Assembly (NCBI GenBank): GCA_905182995.1
Contig: CAJJDP010000130.1
Span: forward strand, 124,001-188,000
Length of the DNA: 64,000 nucleotides
From: Paramecium octaurelia
Lineage: Eukaryota > Ciliophora > Oligohymenophorea > Peniculida > Parameciidae
Reading direction: 5' to 3'
Part shown: in pieces, positions 23,554-35,903 of the stretch
How positions within the stretch are numbered: the stretch's first letter is position 1
Layout: every line of letters starts with the position of its first letter
Notes under the pieces: generated by a model
What the model saw: the letters and a program-made list of their open reading frames with translations, nothing else
Databases searched by the model: none
Told to the model about the DNA's origin: nothing
Position numbers and translations under genes: made by a program

Positions 23554-25979
23554 TCACTACTCATTTTTTTCATTTTCATCTTCGCTTTCATATTCTTCTT
23601 CTTCTTCATCCATTTCATCGATTTCATCATGTTGCAACAATCCACCATACAATTTAATCAATTCCTCTGAATCTTCTCTCTCATCAAAGATCAATTGAAA
23701 TTTATTATTTTCCAATAAATTGTCATAAAAAATAAGATGCTTTTTACAAGGTGGCCATACAGTAGCATCTGGTGGTGGAATTATCGTATCAATTGACAAC
23801 CTCATAGCATTTTCAACCATCTACGGTATTATTCTCTACAAAACTGGGCTACTAGTTTCCAGACAAGGATTAGTATTAATCTCAATTAAGTATGGTTTGA
23901 ATTGCGAATCAATCATAAAATCCAATCCGAAAATCTCGAAATTAAACTCCTTCTTATGTGGAGCCAACTTGCAATACACAGACTTTATACTGATTGTGGC
24001 AATCTCAATCAATTAAGGGTATAAGTCCCTATAAAAATTATATTTCTTTGGTTAATTCTCTAAATATCTTTGGAATTCAGACAATGACAATTTATTACCA
24101 TTCTCGTATCTCCCATAAGTATCAGCATATTTCTAGATGGCATCATTTGTTAGATGGACATAAAGATTAGCAGGATCATCTAGATCGAATTCCTCTGATG
24201 AGGTTCTTATGTATCCGTCTTCGTACCAATAAGCTCTAAAAATATTATTCAATTGGGTGATTAGAAAGTAACACCTGATGTCAAATTTCCTTTTATTGTA
24301 GAGGAATGGTTTCTCAATGTATCTTTAAATTAAATACGTAAAGGGTTTTCCATTTTGATGGACTTGCTTTTTACTTATGATTTTGTTGATCTCATTTAAA
24401 TTTTAACAAACTATGATTCCTGTACCTCTGTTGGTAAATTCACCAGGCTTGACTATCCAAGTAGAGCCTCTAGATAGAAATGTAATAATACTTTGGCAAC
24501 TTCTTGTAATGCTCTAGGAATTGCAAGTAGACCTTGTCTCTGGATCCCTTTTGCACATGGAATGTTATTGGTATGATGGAATGCAGATCCTATTTAATCA
24601 ATTCATAGTATCTTTTGAGATTGTGGTACAGGGCTTTCTTGTTGCCCAAATGATAATTCTTTTCTATATGATTATGAATCTAACTTAATTAAATTGAATT
24701 ACCTTCAAAGTAGAATGCACTTTTAATAAGGTGAATCCTTTTTGATTTATTAATTTTAAGTACGCTTTTTGGTTTCTTTCAATTTGTTTATAATCAGAAT
24801 CGTCGTTCATTAATCTGAACAATGGATCGACTTAGATTTTCTTCTTTATTTGGGTTTAGGATTAGGGTTGATTCATTTTCTTTCTCATCAATGATTTAAT
24901 TTCATTTGTTGATGGATTTTGAGTGTCCATGTAATTCTAAACTTTGATCTAAGTCCAAATGAAATTGCTTTCAGAATCAACCAACTCACTGTATTTATAC
25001 TAGTTCCACCACCATCTCAATTTAAAAATCTCTTTGATTAGTAGGGAATTGTTTCCTCTGCCGATCTTAAATTTCAAATCGATCACACTATCCTAAGGTA
25101 ATGTGTAGAATCCACTCTATGCGGAAACCAAAAACAAGAAATGCTAATAGTTTTGCAATTTAGTTTAGAATAATTGTTCTCTGGATAATTGGGAGTATTC
25201 AGTTAATGAAAATTTAAAATTATTGCTCTGAATTTACGTAGTGCTGCTTTAGGGAGCCATTACTTTTGGGGGTACTGGACTGGCATTATTATTATAATTA
25301 ATAGAATGTTTTTATTTGGTTTTTTGAGGGACTTTGCTTTTAATTTTCTTTTCTATTTCCTCCGTAAATGATTATGACTTGTCTCTCTCTTTGTCTTGGG
25401 ACAGAGCCTTTTGTCTGATTGTCTGTTAGGTTAGTACAGTATTTTATTCCATTAATTTATTAAATGGAATTACTTATAGTCCCATGACACCCATAGCCTT
25501 TTCTGCTGAAATTCTATGTTGCATTCCTTACAAAATGCTCGTTAGAATCTATTTAGTATTATTAATGTCGGATGGATAAAAGCCCTTTTAGATTCTGACT
25601 TGGCTGTTTTTAGATTCTTCGATCTAGTCGCAGTTGCTTGTTTAGACCTTTCTTTTATCTCGTTTTTGAGGGGCACTATTAGTGAACACCACACTGTAGG
25701 TGCCTTGGGTTTGAGGTTCTTGCGAGAGATTTCTTTGTATGGTAATAGCTAGGGTAGGATAGGGGGAGAGTGAGTACCTTACTGAATTCTTTGAACTGGT
25801 TTACGAGGGAGACTTGGTCGTCGGTATGATATTTTTTAATTGGAAGGCTATTCTTTTGTCAGTTCAGAAAATTTAATACTGCTCTTCTTATTGAGTTGAT
25901 TGATTTTTTATTAAATAGTCAGTCCATTATTGAGCTTTCTTATGGGGGGAGTTCTTAGATAGGTTTCATCTTTCTGCAT
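23554..25979 (-). CDS. Tubulin tyrosine ligase-like (TTLL) enzyme
   Basis: 783 residues after three introns (29, 23, 22 nt). Residues 1-290 are Ser/Lys/Gln-rich linker (MQKDETYLRTPPIRKLNNG). The TTL domain starts near FKIGRGNNSLLIKEIFKLRWWWNQ and contains STWIVKPGEFTNRGTGI (ATP-grasp lysine and glycine-rich loop), YIEKPFLYNKRKFDIRCY, YIRTSSEEFD, HLTNDAIQK, FEIFGLDFMID and PYLIEINTNPCLE (metal-binding Glu-x-Asn). All are hallmarks of active glutamylases or glycylases that add side chains to tubulin. An acidic tail (MDEEEEEYESEDENEK) closes the protein. Whether it adds Glu or Gly cannot be decided; the KRKFDIRCYFL wording is shared by TTLL3/8/10-type enzymes. Fits a ciliate with heavily modified axonemes. 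Confidence 0.93.
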
Positions 25980-26056
25980 TATTTTATTGTGTTTTTATTA
26001 TTAACTATTAATTTATAAAGAAACAATCATTTTCTCCTATTATAATTAAATTAAAA

Positions 26057-28412
26057 ATGATGTTCTTCAAGTAAGATTTTATAAGTGGTATTGTTTAAGC
26101 TTTTAGCGTTTCTTCGCTGGTTTTAGTTCGGTGCTAGACCCTCTATTGGCTCAAGACAACTGTACCTTGGAGACAATTCTTGACGAGGACACTTTACAAG
26201 AAATCAAAATAAATGGTGCAACAAAATTTGGCAATTTGTAAGCATTTTTGATTTATTAGAGTGTCACAAAGAATATAGAAACATTTAGTAAGATGGTGGG
26301 ATACTTGTGTGTGAATGAGGATGAGGAATATAACGAGAAGACTTAGATTAGGTAAAATGATTAAACTTAAAAATCATAAGATACCCCTTCATGATTAGTG
26401 AGGCAATAGGGAATGAGAACATCCCAATCATAGATTATCTATTCGAAGCAGATAAATCGAGTCCAAATTATGAGCAGAATGAAGAAATTAGACGGGAATT
26501 CCTACCCAAGATTTTCGATATCTTAGATAGGGATTACTTGAATGTGACTCTTGCCAGTTATTTATCCAAAGTGGTGTGTGCAATCATCAGGAGAAGAGGT
26601 TTTGACGTATTTATTGTGCATAATCATACAAGCTGTGGAGATTCCTTTCTCAGCCAGAACATAAATCAATTTTGAGTAATTTGATTAAGAATTTGGATGT
26701 ATTCCATGTTGCTGAAATCATTGAAAAGTTGATCATACTCGACACCAATCAAGAACAATAAGACAATCAAACTGTCTTCTTGGAGGAGAGAAGCGATCTC
26801 CTGCGTCGAGTGATTCGAGTCTTCGAATACAAAACTCATCAAAATGACATCACTGATAATTGTAGTCATATAATCATTGAAATCCTCAATAAGACAGAAC
26901 TGTTCCTTTCTGTCCTTAACATCCCTGAAAAATTCTTTGCCATTGCTGTAACATCATCACCCTATTTCTAAGTTAAATTCCAGCTCAGCAACTGTAGTTT
27001 CAGTGTTAATCACTCTACTCGAAGCCACTCATCGATACGTACAACAGCAACAAGAGAAGAACCCCTCTTACCAATTTAGTTATAACTAATACTACCCCAT
27101 TGCCTAAGAGTTCAAGAATGCCTTGTTGGCTGAAAAGATATCAATTAGTAATTTCAATTAATTATTCAAGGCGCTTTCAATACTACCTATGGATTAACAT
27201 AACAGCCATTTAGCTAGATGAAATTGAAATTGCTACAATTGTATCTAACCATCTTACGGTTTAATGATATCGATTTGATCAATCAATTTGATCATAAAGG
27301 AATTTATGCATAACTTATGAAGTTTATCATCGAATACGAATTCAACAATCAATTGCAAAATCACTTCTATGAAATAACAGTCTTCATTTTTGATAGACCC
27401 TAATTCGAGGATATTCAAAATGATTTCTTATCCTTAGATCTTGCATCTTTCATTATGAAATACAATAGATACGAAAAAGAAATCATAGGAGCCTTGAATT
27501 CTCAAATCAGAAGAGGCTATGTGGGTATTTTAAGCAAATTGGCATATTATTTCATCCACAAATTTGATAAGAATTAACAATGGAATCAGTATGTCGAGGA
27601 AGTGCTTGAGTCCGTTAGAAATGTTGAAAATCAATATATGTTGGGAGTGAACCCAAGACCTAAGATTCCTATTGACACAAATGATGAAGGTATGAATGAA
27701 ATGTTTAGAGTACTATTATTAATTAACAAACTTAGAACTTTTAAAAGAACAAAATATCTTAAAGCAGTCAACAACAACAAGCTCAATAATAAGATCAATA
27801 GCCAACAGTGGAAGTGGAGGAAGAAACAGAAGAATAACAAAACGATGATGATCAAGATGACAACTTCTAGGCTATTCAAGGAGAAGATGATTAAGTTGAA
27901 TCTGTCAACTCCAAGAAACCAGAGATGTTGATTGATGTTGAGGAAATTGAGAAAGTTATTAATAGTCCAGAAACCAGTCCTAAAGTTGGTAATCCAAACA
28001 TTCATGTATTTTAGTTGAATAAATTATCTAATTCTAAGAACAAAACTTAAGGACCTCTCCTTAAGCTAGTGAAATCATCACTGATCAAACTGTCAATAAA
28101 TATTGGAAGGCTCACGAAGGCTTGGAACATCAAGAACCTGGTAGAAAGGGTTCATAGGATGATATTCACAAGCATTAATCTGATCATCACGATTAATTGA
28201 AACATGAAGAAAGCCAAAAGGAAAATTAAGAACATCATGAATAAGAATAGTAAATTCAACCCAAAGAGAATATGTAAATTGAAGTTTAGGAAGTTAAGGT
28301 GGAAATAATTAATTCACCCGAAGAAAAGTAATAATAATAATAGCAATTGGAAGAAGAATAATAAGAATAAGAAAATAAGTAATAAGAAGTCTAAGAAGAA
28401 TTAATCAGTTGA
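26057..28412 (+). CDS. SAPS-domain regulatory subunit of PP6/SIT4 phosphatase
   Basis: 723 residues after seven introns (29, 29, 26, 25, 23, 26, 26 nt). The SAPS domain covers about residues 1-500: SVLDPLLAQDNCTLETILDE, KFGNLQAFLI, RYPFMISEAIGNENIP, EIIEKLIILD, VSVLITLLEATHRYVQ, AFNTTYGLTQQPFSQMKLKLLQL (compare the family's FGTLEPPLG-RVRLR). SAPS proteins (PPP6R1-3, Sap155/185/190) hold the PP6 catalytic subunit and steer it in cell-cycle and nutrient control. The last 150 residues are an acidic, Gln/Glu-rich low-complexity tail (DDDQDDNFQAIQGEDDQVES). The first intron follows MMFF after only 14 bases of coding sequence. Family call is firm from multiple motifs despite divergence. Confidence 0.88.
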
Positions 28413-28604
28413 TTCCATTATTAAATAAAAATCATACATTATTTTATGTTATTATTAATCAAAAACATTTATTACACAAATTTATCTGAAACGACCTGTT
28501 CATGAATCTATTAAATCTGATTAATTCTAATTTCTTAATATAAGTGATTCAAACTTTATAAGCAATATTTTTATTTAATTCAGTATTATTTTTAAATTAA
28601 ATAT

Positions 28605-30047
28605 ATGAAAAATTCTTCTAGAATAAAAAACTCTCACCAAAGTAGCGATTGCTGGGCTGCCTTGTTTTGTGGAATTATAGAAGTTCTTATCAAAACTAAT
28701 TAACATGAATAAATTTCACTCCTATAACCAACCATTAGTCAATATTCACTTTCAAGAATCAAAATCTTTAAAACTATTGAATTAATGAACTAAATTATAA
28801 GAAATCCGAATGTCGATCTCTTTTACACTCTAGTCAATTAAGAAGAAGCATCTTAGGTAATGAAAATATTCATACAAACCAAATACAAAATAATACCTAC
28901 ATCAGTTTGTAAAAAAGAAATTCTAGAACTCTTAAGTAATACTTTTAAAATAGATATTATATTTATCACTCAGAATACATCGATATCATTAGCGAACAGT
29001 GATAATTTAGAATTGGTTCTAAAAATAGTGTAATAATAATCAGAATTCACGATTGAAGCAGCATAGAAATCAAGAAGCCGATCATCTTCACTTTTGGATT
29101 ATGTTTTAGAGATGAAACAATAATGTAATGGATGTTTAAGATTGTTTGAATAAGGAGAACTGTATAAGTCCCTTACTTGTAATCACACTTATTGTCGATA
29201 ATGTTTGAAATTTTACTTCAAGCTTGGATAATCATTTGTTTGCAAAGATTTCTTCTGTAAACTGGAACTAAGAAGAGAAGACTTTCCATTCTTATAGTTG
29301 TCTCCACTTTAGGATGTGACTGCTTAATAGAATAGATGTCTTCAATGTAAAGAATCTATCAACTAATTGTACACAAACAGGTGTGGACATACACATTGCG
29401 AATAATGCATTAGGGATCAATTAAATAAATCCAAATACTATCAATCTAACTTCTGCCTAGAACCATCATGCACTGAATTGTTGGCTAATGAGTTAATCAA
29501 TAATCAATCCAAAGATAATGATATTTAAACTGTTCTGTCAAGGAATAATTCAACAACTTAAAAGTTTACAGAATTTTGCTGTTTTTGTTAATCTGAATAA
29601 GAGAAAGGTGTGAAAGGAGAGTGTGGACATTACTTTTGTAAGACTTGTCTGGATTCCAAATATTAATATATAATTACCTATGGTTTACACAGAATTATTG
29701 ATTGTCCATAATGCTAAACTAAATTCAACATTGAGAAAACTTTGGATGAGTATTACAATTCATTAGCATTTCCCTAACCCCCTAGGTTAATAAGGATGAG
29801 GTCTAGTTCAGAATAATAAATAGAATCCAAATAGTAGTTGTTCTAGCAGAAGCCCTCCTTTGAAAATCAGTAGAAAACTAGGGTTCCCACTTCAGGCTTA
29901 CCCTTAAATAGCTCGAGACTTCAAGTGCCTTATGTAGTTTCAAGTGGAATTTCAACTCCTAAAAGGGTTGTTACCTCTTCAAATAGAGCCAGTCGCAATT
30001 TGCCTCAATAAGCCCAATACTTTTAGAGAAGCCCATAATTCTTTTGA
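28605..30047 (+). CDS. Protein with repeated RING-like zinc fingers
   Basis: 480 residues, no introns. The N-terminal 170 residues are non-descript and Ile/Ser/Lys-rich. Three Cys/His clusters then follow with similar spacing: CNGCLRLFEQGELYKSLTCN with HTYCRQCL, then CLQCKESIN...RCGHTHCEQC, then CCFCQSEQEKGVKGECGHYF with CKTCLDS and CPQCQT. The triple arrangement recalls RING-between-RING ligases (RING1-IBR-RING2), and the third finger has a Cys where an RBR catalytic cysteine would lie, but the spacing is not a clean match. The tail is Ser/Pro/Gln-rich. An E3 ubiquitin ligase is the best guess; domain call (zinc fingers) is sure. Confidence 0.8.
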
Positions 30048-30098
30048 TTTCTATTAATTGTATTTTAGATATATTTTAAATTAATTTCATTTTTTAAT

Positions 30099-30944
30099 AT
30101 GAAGAAGGAATAGGATGATTAGGAAAGATAGCCAATCCTTATTGAGAAGGACAATCAATATTTCGATTGGGAGTCGTTCAAGAAATAATACTATCAATAG
30201 GAGAATGTGTTACAAACAACTTTGAAATCATTAAATGAATTGCATAGTGAAATTTCAAGAAAATTAATTTAATTAGAGTAATGCAATATTTGTAGCATCA
30301 TAGTAAATCGGATCCAATTTGCGAAGAAGATGAATAAGAGAATCGAAAATAATTTCAATCTATAGATGTTAGAAAGTATTAAGATTAATTCGATGATCTA
30401 AATTTGACAATGAGCACAATGTCTCGGATGCTTAATCAATATGTAATCAGTCCAGAGGAAGTCTAAGCCAAGCTGAAGAATAATATGCTCAGAAGATTCA
30501 AAGAAATTCACTAAGAACACGAGAAAGAAGTTTTAAAATTGAAAGTACTACATGAAAGCATAAATAGTAAGCAATCAAAACAAACACTTAAAAATATGAG
30601 CTCTTTAAGGAAGCAATCAAAAACCAAAACACAATAGGGAATTAAAAATATAAAAGAGATTATCAACTTAATGATTTTCTATCTAGAGGGGTGAATCAAG
30701 CATCTCATGTCCTCGATATGGCCTAAACAATTCATTCAAGTCTAGAAGATCAAGGCTACAGAGTATCCTCAATCCAGAATAAAGTAACTGATTACATGGG
30801 TAAGTAATCTTTCTATGCATAGGCCAATTTGAAGGAATCAACTCGTTGATTAATGGAATACGCTATCATAAAAATAAGGGTTAATTAATATTGATGGGTC
30901 TAATTTCATTCTTAGTTGTGATAATTTTATTTAAATTGATGTGA
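30099..30944 (+). CDS. GOSR1/GOS28-like Qb-SNARE of the Golgi
   Basis: 257 residues after three introns (26, 23, 23 nt). N-terminal helices are followed by a SNARE motif (about residues 165-225: YQLNDFLSRGVNQASHVLDM, QTIHSSLEDQGYRVSSIQNK), the connecting stretch FEGINSLINGIRYHKNKGQ, and a C-terminal membrane anchor LILMGLISFLVVIILFKLM with almost nothing after it. The phrase INSLI-x-x-I-x-x-x-K-x-K-x-x-LIL directly before the anchor is the GOS28/GOSR1 signature (human: VNSLIQRINLRKRRDSLIL). It acts in Golgi fusion as a Qb SNARE. Membrin/Bos1 is the alternative but lacks that phrase. Splicing solved here by matching each junction to this family. Confidence 0.85.
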
Positions 30945-31523
30945 TATAATTATCTATTAAAATTATAAAGAAGTAACAGTATCTAGATTATTAGACATGT
31001 AAATTATGTAATTCTAAAATATACCTTATATTTCACTTATTCAAGTTATTACTCTTAACTTAATATTTTGACTTAATGTTATTATTATTTTTATCATTTT
31101 CTATAATTTATTCTTTGTATATGTTCTCTATTATGAAGATAATATTTCATTATCCGCTTTGCAGCCCATCCTATTATGTGTCAATCAATATTAAATCGCA
31201 AGTATTTATATACTCATAGATACATTAATTTTTATAGTAAAACTGTTTGATAAGTTTGTAAAATTACAATTTCTTTTTAATTAAGTTTTAATCTTATTTT
31301 TTATATCTTATTTTCCAGTTATATATGATTCTTTTCATTATTTTAAGAGAAAATTTAACAGAAATCTAAGATCTCGAAGAAACGAAGAAAAAGCAAAATC
31401 TTCATTTTTGAGAATTTCTTAATAAGAGATTGCTTATATTATATGGACAATTCCATTAAATTTAATTAAGTTTGGAGCACGATAATTGAAATATTTATTT
31501 AGGAATCAATAATATAAATAACT
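30945..31523. other. AT-rich intergenic stretch
   Basis: About 580 bp of very AT-rich sequence after the SNARE gene. No long or protein-like frame on either strand with the ciliate code. Likely untranslated and regulatory DNA. Confidence 0.5.
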
Positions 31524-32089
31524 ATGAGTAATAAAATTAGAAGTCATAATATAAATGACTATTATCATGATAGATTGGATCAATCTTTTAATAATGTGAA
31601 TATCACTTTCATGAACACTCTTCGGGGTCCAATTTAAATCAATGATCTAAATAAAACAGTTCATGACATTCCAAGTTGTTTTGGCAGAAAAACTCTTTCA
31701 ACTGAAAAACGTCATACCACTAAGGATGTAGAATAGATAGCAAATATTTCTATGGTATTTTGTTGATCTAAATAGAGTATGAACACTTGATACGCAATAG
31801 AATCGGAATTAAACCACTTTTAGGTTCTGTAAATTTCGAAACTTCTCTGAGAAATACCAAGAAGCGATCAATCTCATAAATCTAAGAGTCTAAGCCACAA
31901 AAGTAAACCAACATTAGAAAAACCACATTGCCAAAAGTAATGAATGATCCTTTTATTGAAATTTAAGAAAAAAACATAAATACATATCTACATTGTCTCA
32001 AAGAGGAAGGATAAGGAACAATCAAATCAGCTTAAGTAGAATGGGTAACTTCATTAAAATCAGAAAGGAAAAAAAGAAAAAAAAAATGA
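31524..32089 (+). CDS. Small basic hypothetical protein, 180 aa
   Basis: 180 residues after one 23-nt intron that ends in GAG (GTATTTTGTTGATCTAAATAGAG). The start is MSNKIRSHNINDYYHDRLDQ; the rest is hydrophilic, rich in Lys, Arg, Ser and Asn (NTKKRSISQIQESKPQKQTN), ending in a lysine run KSERKKRKKK. The composition suggests an intrinsically disordered, nucleus-directed or RNA/microtubule-binding protein; no domain was recognised. Confidence 0.6.
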
Positions 32090-32296
32090 ATACTAATGTT
32101 AAGACCATCTATATATATACATATAATTTATTGACCATTTTATTTTTTATATTGTATTAGATAATTATTAAATTAATAATTATTAGATGTTTAAATAAAT
32201 AATCATTCTTATTTACTAGAAAAGAGCATATGGTTAATGTTTAGACATTCCCACCGTAATTATTTGAGCGAATCAGTTATATAATGAACTAATCTT

Positions 32297-32551
32297 ATGT
32301 ACCAAACAAATAATACTACTAAATTTATAAATAATTTGGAGTTTAGCAATAAAGATATATTAATTATAAGGATAAAATTTAAATATTTGGTAAAGTATTA
32401 TCTTAAACATTCCATAATTATGTTTGTAATCTTTGTCTTCATGGTCACGCTAATACATGATTGCTCCATACCCGTAGAGACATATTGTTATTCGAAGCAG
32501 TAGCCATTCATACATTTAATTTTATGTTGGTAGCTACTTCTCTTCATTTGA
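32297..32551 (+). CDS. Possible small single-span membrane protein, 84 aa
   Basis: Open frame MYQTNNTTKFINNLEFSN to TGA 32549-32551, with one hydrophobic segment IIMFVIFVFMVTLIHDC followed by a Cys-containing tail. AT-rich DNA easily yields such frames by chance and no family is recognised, so this may not be a gene. It lies in the low-coding block 32-36 kb. Confidence 0.25.
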
Positions 32552-32587
32552 AAGTTACCCTTCAAAAGTTCAGAGCAACCATTGAAT

Positions 32588-33180
32588 TCAAGGCAATCGT
32601 CTCTAAATAAATTACTCAAAATCTCTCTGATAAAACCATTAGATATTTATACATTTCGAGCTATGAGGAATAGCGGATTGATCTAATAAAATTACAATAT
32701 TTATATTAATGACTTATAGAAATTTCTAAAAAAAGCATAAATCAATTTTTGATATTTCTATCTTCAATTTTGTTTTTCTTATAGATCGGTCGAGAATCAA
32801 TCTAGTTTCCTTTTTGGTGAAATGCTTGTATCTTAGTTGAACTCTCGCTAGTAAGGTTGAACCACCTTCTCCTTCAAATTGGAATGCACACTTGTAAAAG
32901 CTTAATAAAAAATTACAATTTATGTGAAATCAAACAATAACAATAATAAAAACTAAAATGTCAAATTTATTTCATAAAGTACCTTTAAGACTTCTTGAGC
33001 CATTTATTTGTTCCATCTCCTAAAAGTACCCATTTTGACTGCCCCTTTAACATGATTTCTAATTTAGAGACCATGCCTTAAATATTTGGATTAAAAATAA
33101 AATACTTTCAAGAAGGATAGGTCGTGTTGTGAATTGTGTAGTGTAGCATATTTTGATAGTTGTAATTAAGAAATTTTCAT
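32588..33180 (-). pseudogene. Decayed minus-strand coding remnants
   Basis: Two protein-like stretches lie on the minus strand: 33180-32972 (MKISQLQLSKYATLHNSQHD, with a possible 29-nt intron) and about 32905-32588 (KCAFQFEGEGGSTLLARVQL and RYKHFTKKETRLILDRSIRK). A 30-nt GT-AG intron could join them but leads to TGA within a few codons. I read this as a decaying gene; splicing I could not solve is the alternative. Confidence 0.3.
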
Positions 33181-33385
33181 AAAATGAACTTAAATTAATC
33201 AGAAACTAGTTCTATACTTCCATCAATCATCAATTGATGTTTTTATCAAGTTTTATCAGAGTTTTACTAAAGGTTGAAATGCTAGATCAATAATAAACAC
33301 TGCTCTTTAATTAACTATATACTCTATACTACTTAATTACAGAAAACTAAATTAAGAAAAAGTTAATAAAGGAAGTCTCCTTGAG

Positions 33386-33990
33386 ATGGAGGAAAGTAAT
33401 GATTGGAAAATTGCAAGATCTAAGTAACTTCCAAGATTAAACGGGGCTATGCAACTCATTTTACCCTGTTTTGACTCCCATTCCAATTTCTCGCTGAAGG
33501 GAAAATGATGACAAGAGTTAATTTAGGGGAATAAGAAAAATACGTTAAAAGAATAACTTAAATCTATAGAGAGTAAATGGGATAGAAAAGAAAAATAGTA
33601 GAATAGTTATTTGGATTTTAATATATATTCAATTTGAATTGTCGATAGTTATCTGATTAATTCTGATTAAGAGTCCTATATTAAAATTTAATCCAATGCT
33701 GGGAGTATCATCCTGGCACCAAAGATGAATAGCAAGGGAATGGTTAATTATACAACTCCAGTAAAAGCAGAAATTTGCCTCAACGAGACAGGAGGACCCG
33801 TAGTCTTGGAGTATTACAACTGTGGGTAAATATAACTCTTAAACCTTAGTATTTTCAATTTGGGGGATAGTTATATAACAATAAGGGTCAAAGAGCTTTG
33901 AATTACAACTATTTTTGGCATGTCATGTTAATCTTAATAAATTATACACTCCATCTTAACAAACCAATCAACCAAAAAATTTATCTTTAA
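33386..33990 (+). pseudogene. Broken plus-strand coding remnants
   Basis: Three separate coding-like stretches follow one another: MEESNDWKIARSKQLPRLNG (from ATG 33386, closed by TGA TGA), then QELIQGNKKNTLKEQLKSIE, then NAGSIILAPKMNSKGMVNYT running on to EICLNETGGPVVLEYYNCG. TGA codons and frame changes separate them and no short intron rescues the whole. Probably fragments of one or more lost genes; family not recognised. Confidence 0.25.
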
Positions 33991-34319
33991 AAAATTAAAT
34001 ATGCTTCATTATTCTACTATTGATTATTTTTGAAACCACATTACATTAATTTTAACTTAGTTCCTCATTTATTTAGTATTTTTCCTCAAGATTTAATTAG
34101 AATATAAAAAATTATTAAGGCAATAATTGAAACGAGCAATCTCAAATATATTAAATTTCAAACAAAAAGCTTTTCTAATATTAAGAAAGTGATAATATTA
34201 TTTTTAATTAAAACTTTATGAAAAATCAGATAAGAGTTGTGAACATTTTATTAATAATTTTATAAAAATATTTTATATTCATCTTAAAAATACGCGATAA
34301 AGAGTATAAGTTGATTCTG

Positions 34320-35070
34320 ATACTTTTGAATATTATTATAAAGGCTATTTAACATTAAGTAATAGAATGGTAGGATTGAAAAATACTTATAGAATTGACG
34401 AAGCATTTAATGAAGTTGATATGGCTTTGAATTTAAATCTTAAATATTTAGTTTGATCAAATAGCTATTTTCTCCAATAAATTGTTGCTTAAATTTTATG
34501 ATTTACTCTCTCTAATATCAACTTTTTGCACTATTAATAATTTATAGAAAGTTGATAATTTATGTTATGCAATGCTTCATCATATAATTTCATTTTTTCA
34601 TATAAATCGCCTAAATTAATATTTACAACATTACTTTCCTAAAGTGTAGCCTAATAAAGAAGATTGTATGAAATGTGTTAAGATAAACCCAAATATTGCT
34701 ATGGGTTATAAAAAAAAATTTTAGGAACAATTACGTATGATTTATGGTAAAAGAGCTGCAATATTACAATTAAGCTTTAGAAAAAGATTGTAATTGTTAT
34801 TACGCATATATGTGTAAAACAAGGCTTGTATTATATGGATGAACAATTAAATGATTGTGCATTACAAGATTTCAATTAGGTTATTGAAATTAATCCACAT
34901 TATAGTTTATTTACAATAATAGAGGTGACTACTATTTTACTTAATATATTAGGAAATTTATATACTGAAGTTGATGAGAAAGACAAAGCATTAATTGATT
35001 ATAATAAAGCAATCCAACTTGATCCTTAATCTTTTTCATTTACTATCACATTATAGAGGAGAAGCTTGTT
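34320..35070 (+). pseudogene. TPR-repeat pseudogene
   Basis: Tetratricopeptide repeat signatures are visible but in shifting frames: RIDEAFNEVDMALNLNLKY, then DEQLNDCALQDFNQVIEINP, then the next repeat start YNNRGDYYF in another frame, then EVDEKDKALIDYNKAIQLDP. Between them lie TGA stops and one- or two-base frame changes that do not coincide with intron-like sequence. Paramecium genomes contain large TPR families, so this is most likely a dead copy. A chimeric gene with unsolved splicing is less likely, because repeats are interrupted in mid-helix. Confidence 0.6.
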
Positions 35071-35903
35071 TGCTATAATTTAGTCCTCAACGAAGCAGAT
35101 TACCAATAGTTGCCACGCCTTGAATTCTAGTCCAAAGCGGAATTTTGCAGCAGACAAAGTGAAAAGTTAGAAATGAAAAGTATACAAAGAAAGGGCTTTT
35201 TGAATAGAGAGCATAGTTAAGATGGACATGTTTCAATCAGGCTCAATACCGAAAATAGTTAGCCTTATTCAAAAAAGCTACTTGATTGTTCAGCAATAAT
35301 CGAATTGGGAGTCAACATAAAATTAAGAAGCATACGTGAATATGGTTGATTTAGATAAATCAGTAAAAGCGAAAGGAAAAAATATTAGAAAATGACAGAC
35401 AAGAAGTTGAGAAGTACTTAATAAGGAATAGCAGTATTGAGTTGATTTTAATATCCTCGAGTTATAATTTTTATTTGTATATTTTTAGGTAGTTTTAAAT
35501 TTGATATTAATTAAAGATATTATTTTAATCATATTAATACTTAATCCTTCATCAAATCTGGATTTTCACAAACGCTTGCATCTGAAATTTATACAATCTT
35601 GAAATTCCTAAGAAATCTTTGAGTAATATATTTTAAATGATATTGGATGCCAGTTAAAATTTATAAATCAGGGGTTGGTTTCAAAGTGTCAAGTTTAATT
35701 GTGTAAGTATAGAATCAAATTATGACTTGAGTTTATGAAAACCATTCAAAATATCATTGCCACTTATTTTAGATATTTTTAATAGAACTACTCTGAAATG
35801 AAAAAATAATTAAATTAACTATAATTACAAGATATTTATACTATAAAAAGAGCTACCAAAATGAATATACATTATTTTTAAATAAATTTATTAAATATTA
35901 CTC
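35071..35903. other. Low-coding stretch with one short open frame
   Basis: About 830 bp. A 58-codon frame at 35173-35349 (MKSIQRKGFLNREHSQDGHV) is the only protein-like piece and ends at TGA; it may be another remnant. The rest is AT-rich and reaches the stop codon of the giant minus-strand gene at 35904. Confidence 0.35.

Noticed and set aside
31141..31200. Possible structured RNA in the AT-rich gap after the SNARE gene
   Set aside because: No convincing stem or conserved box could be recognised by eye in the raw bases.
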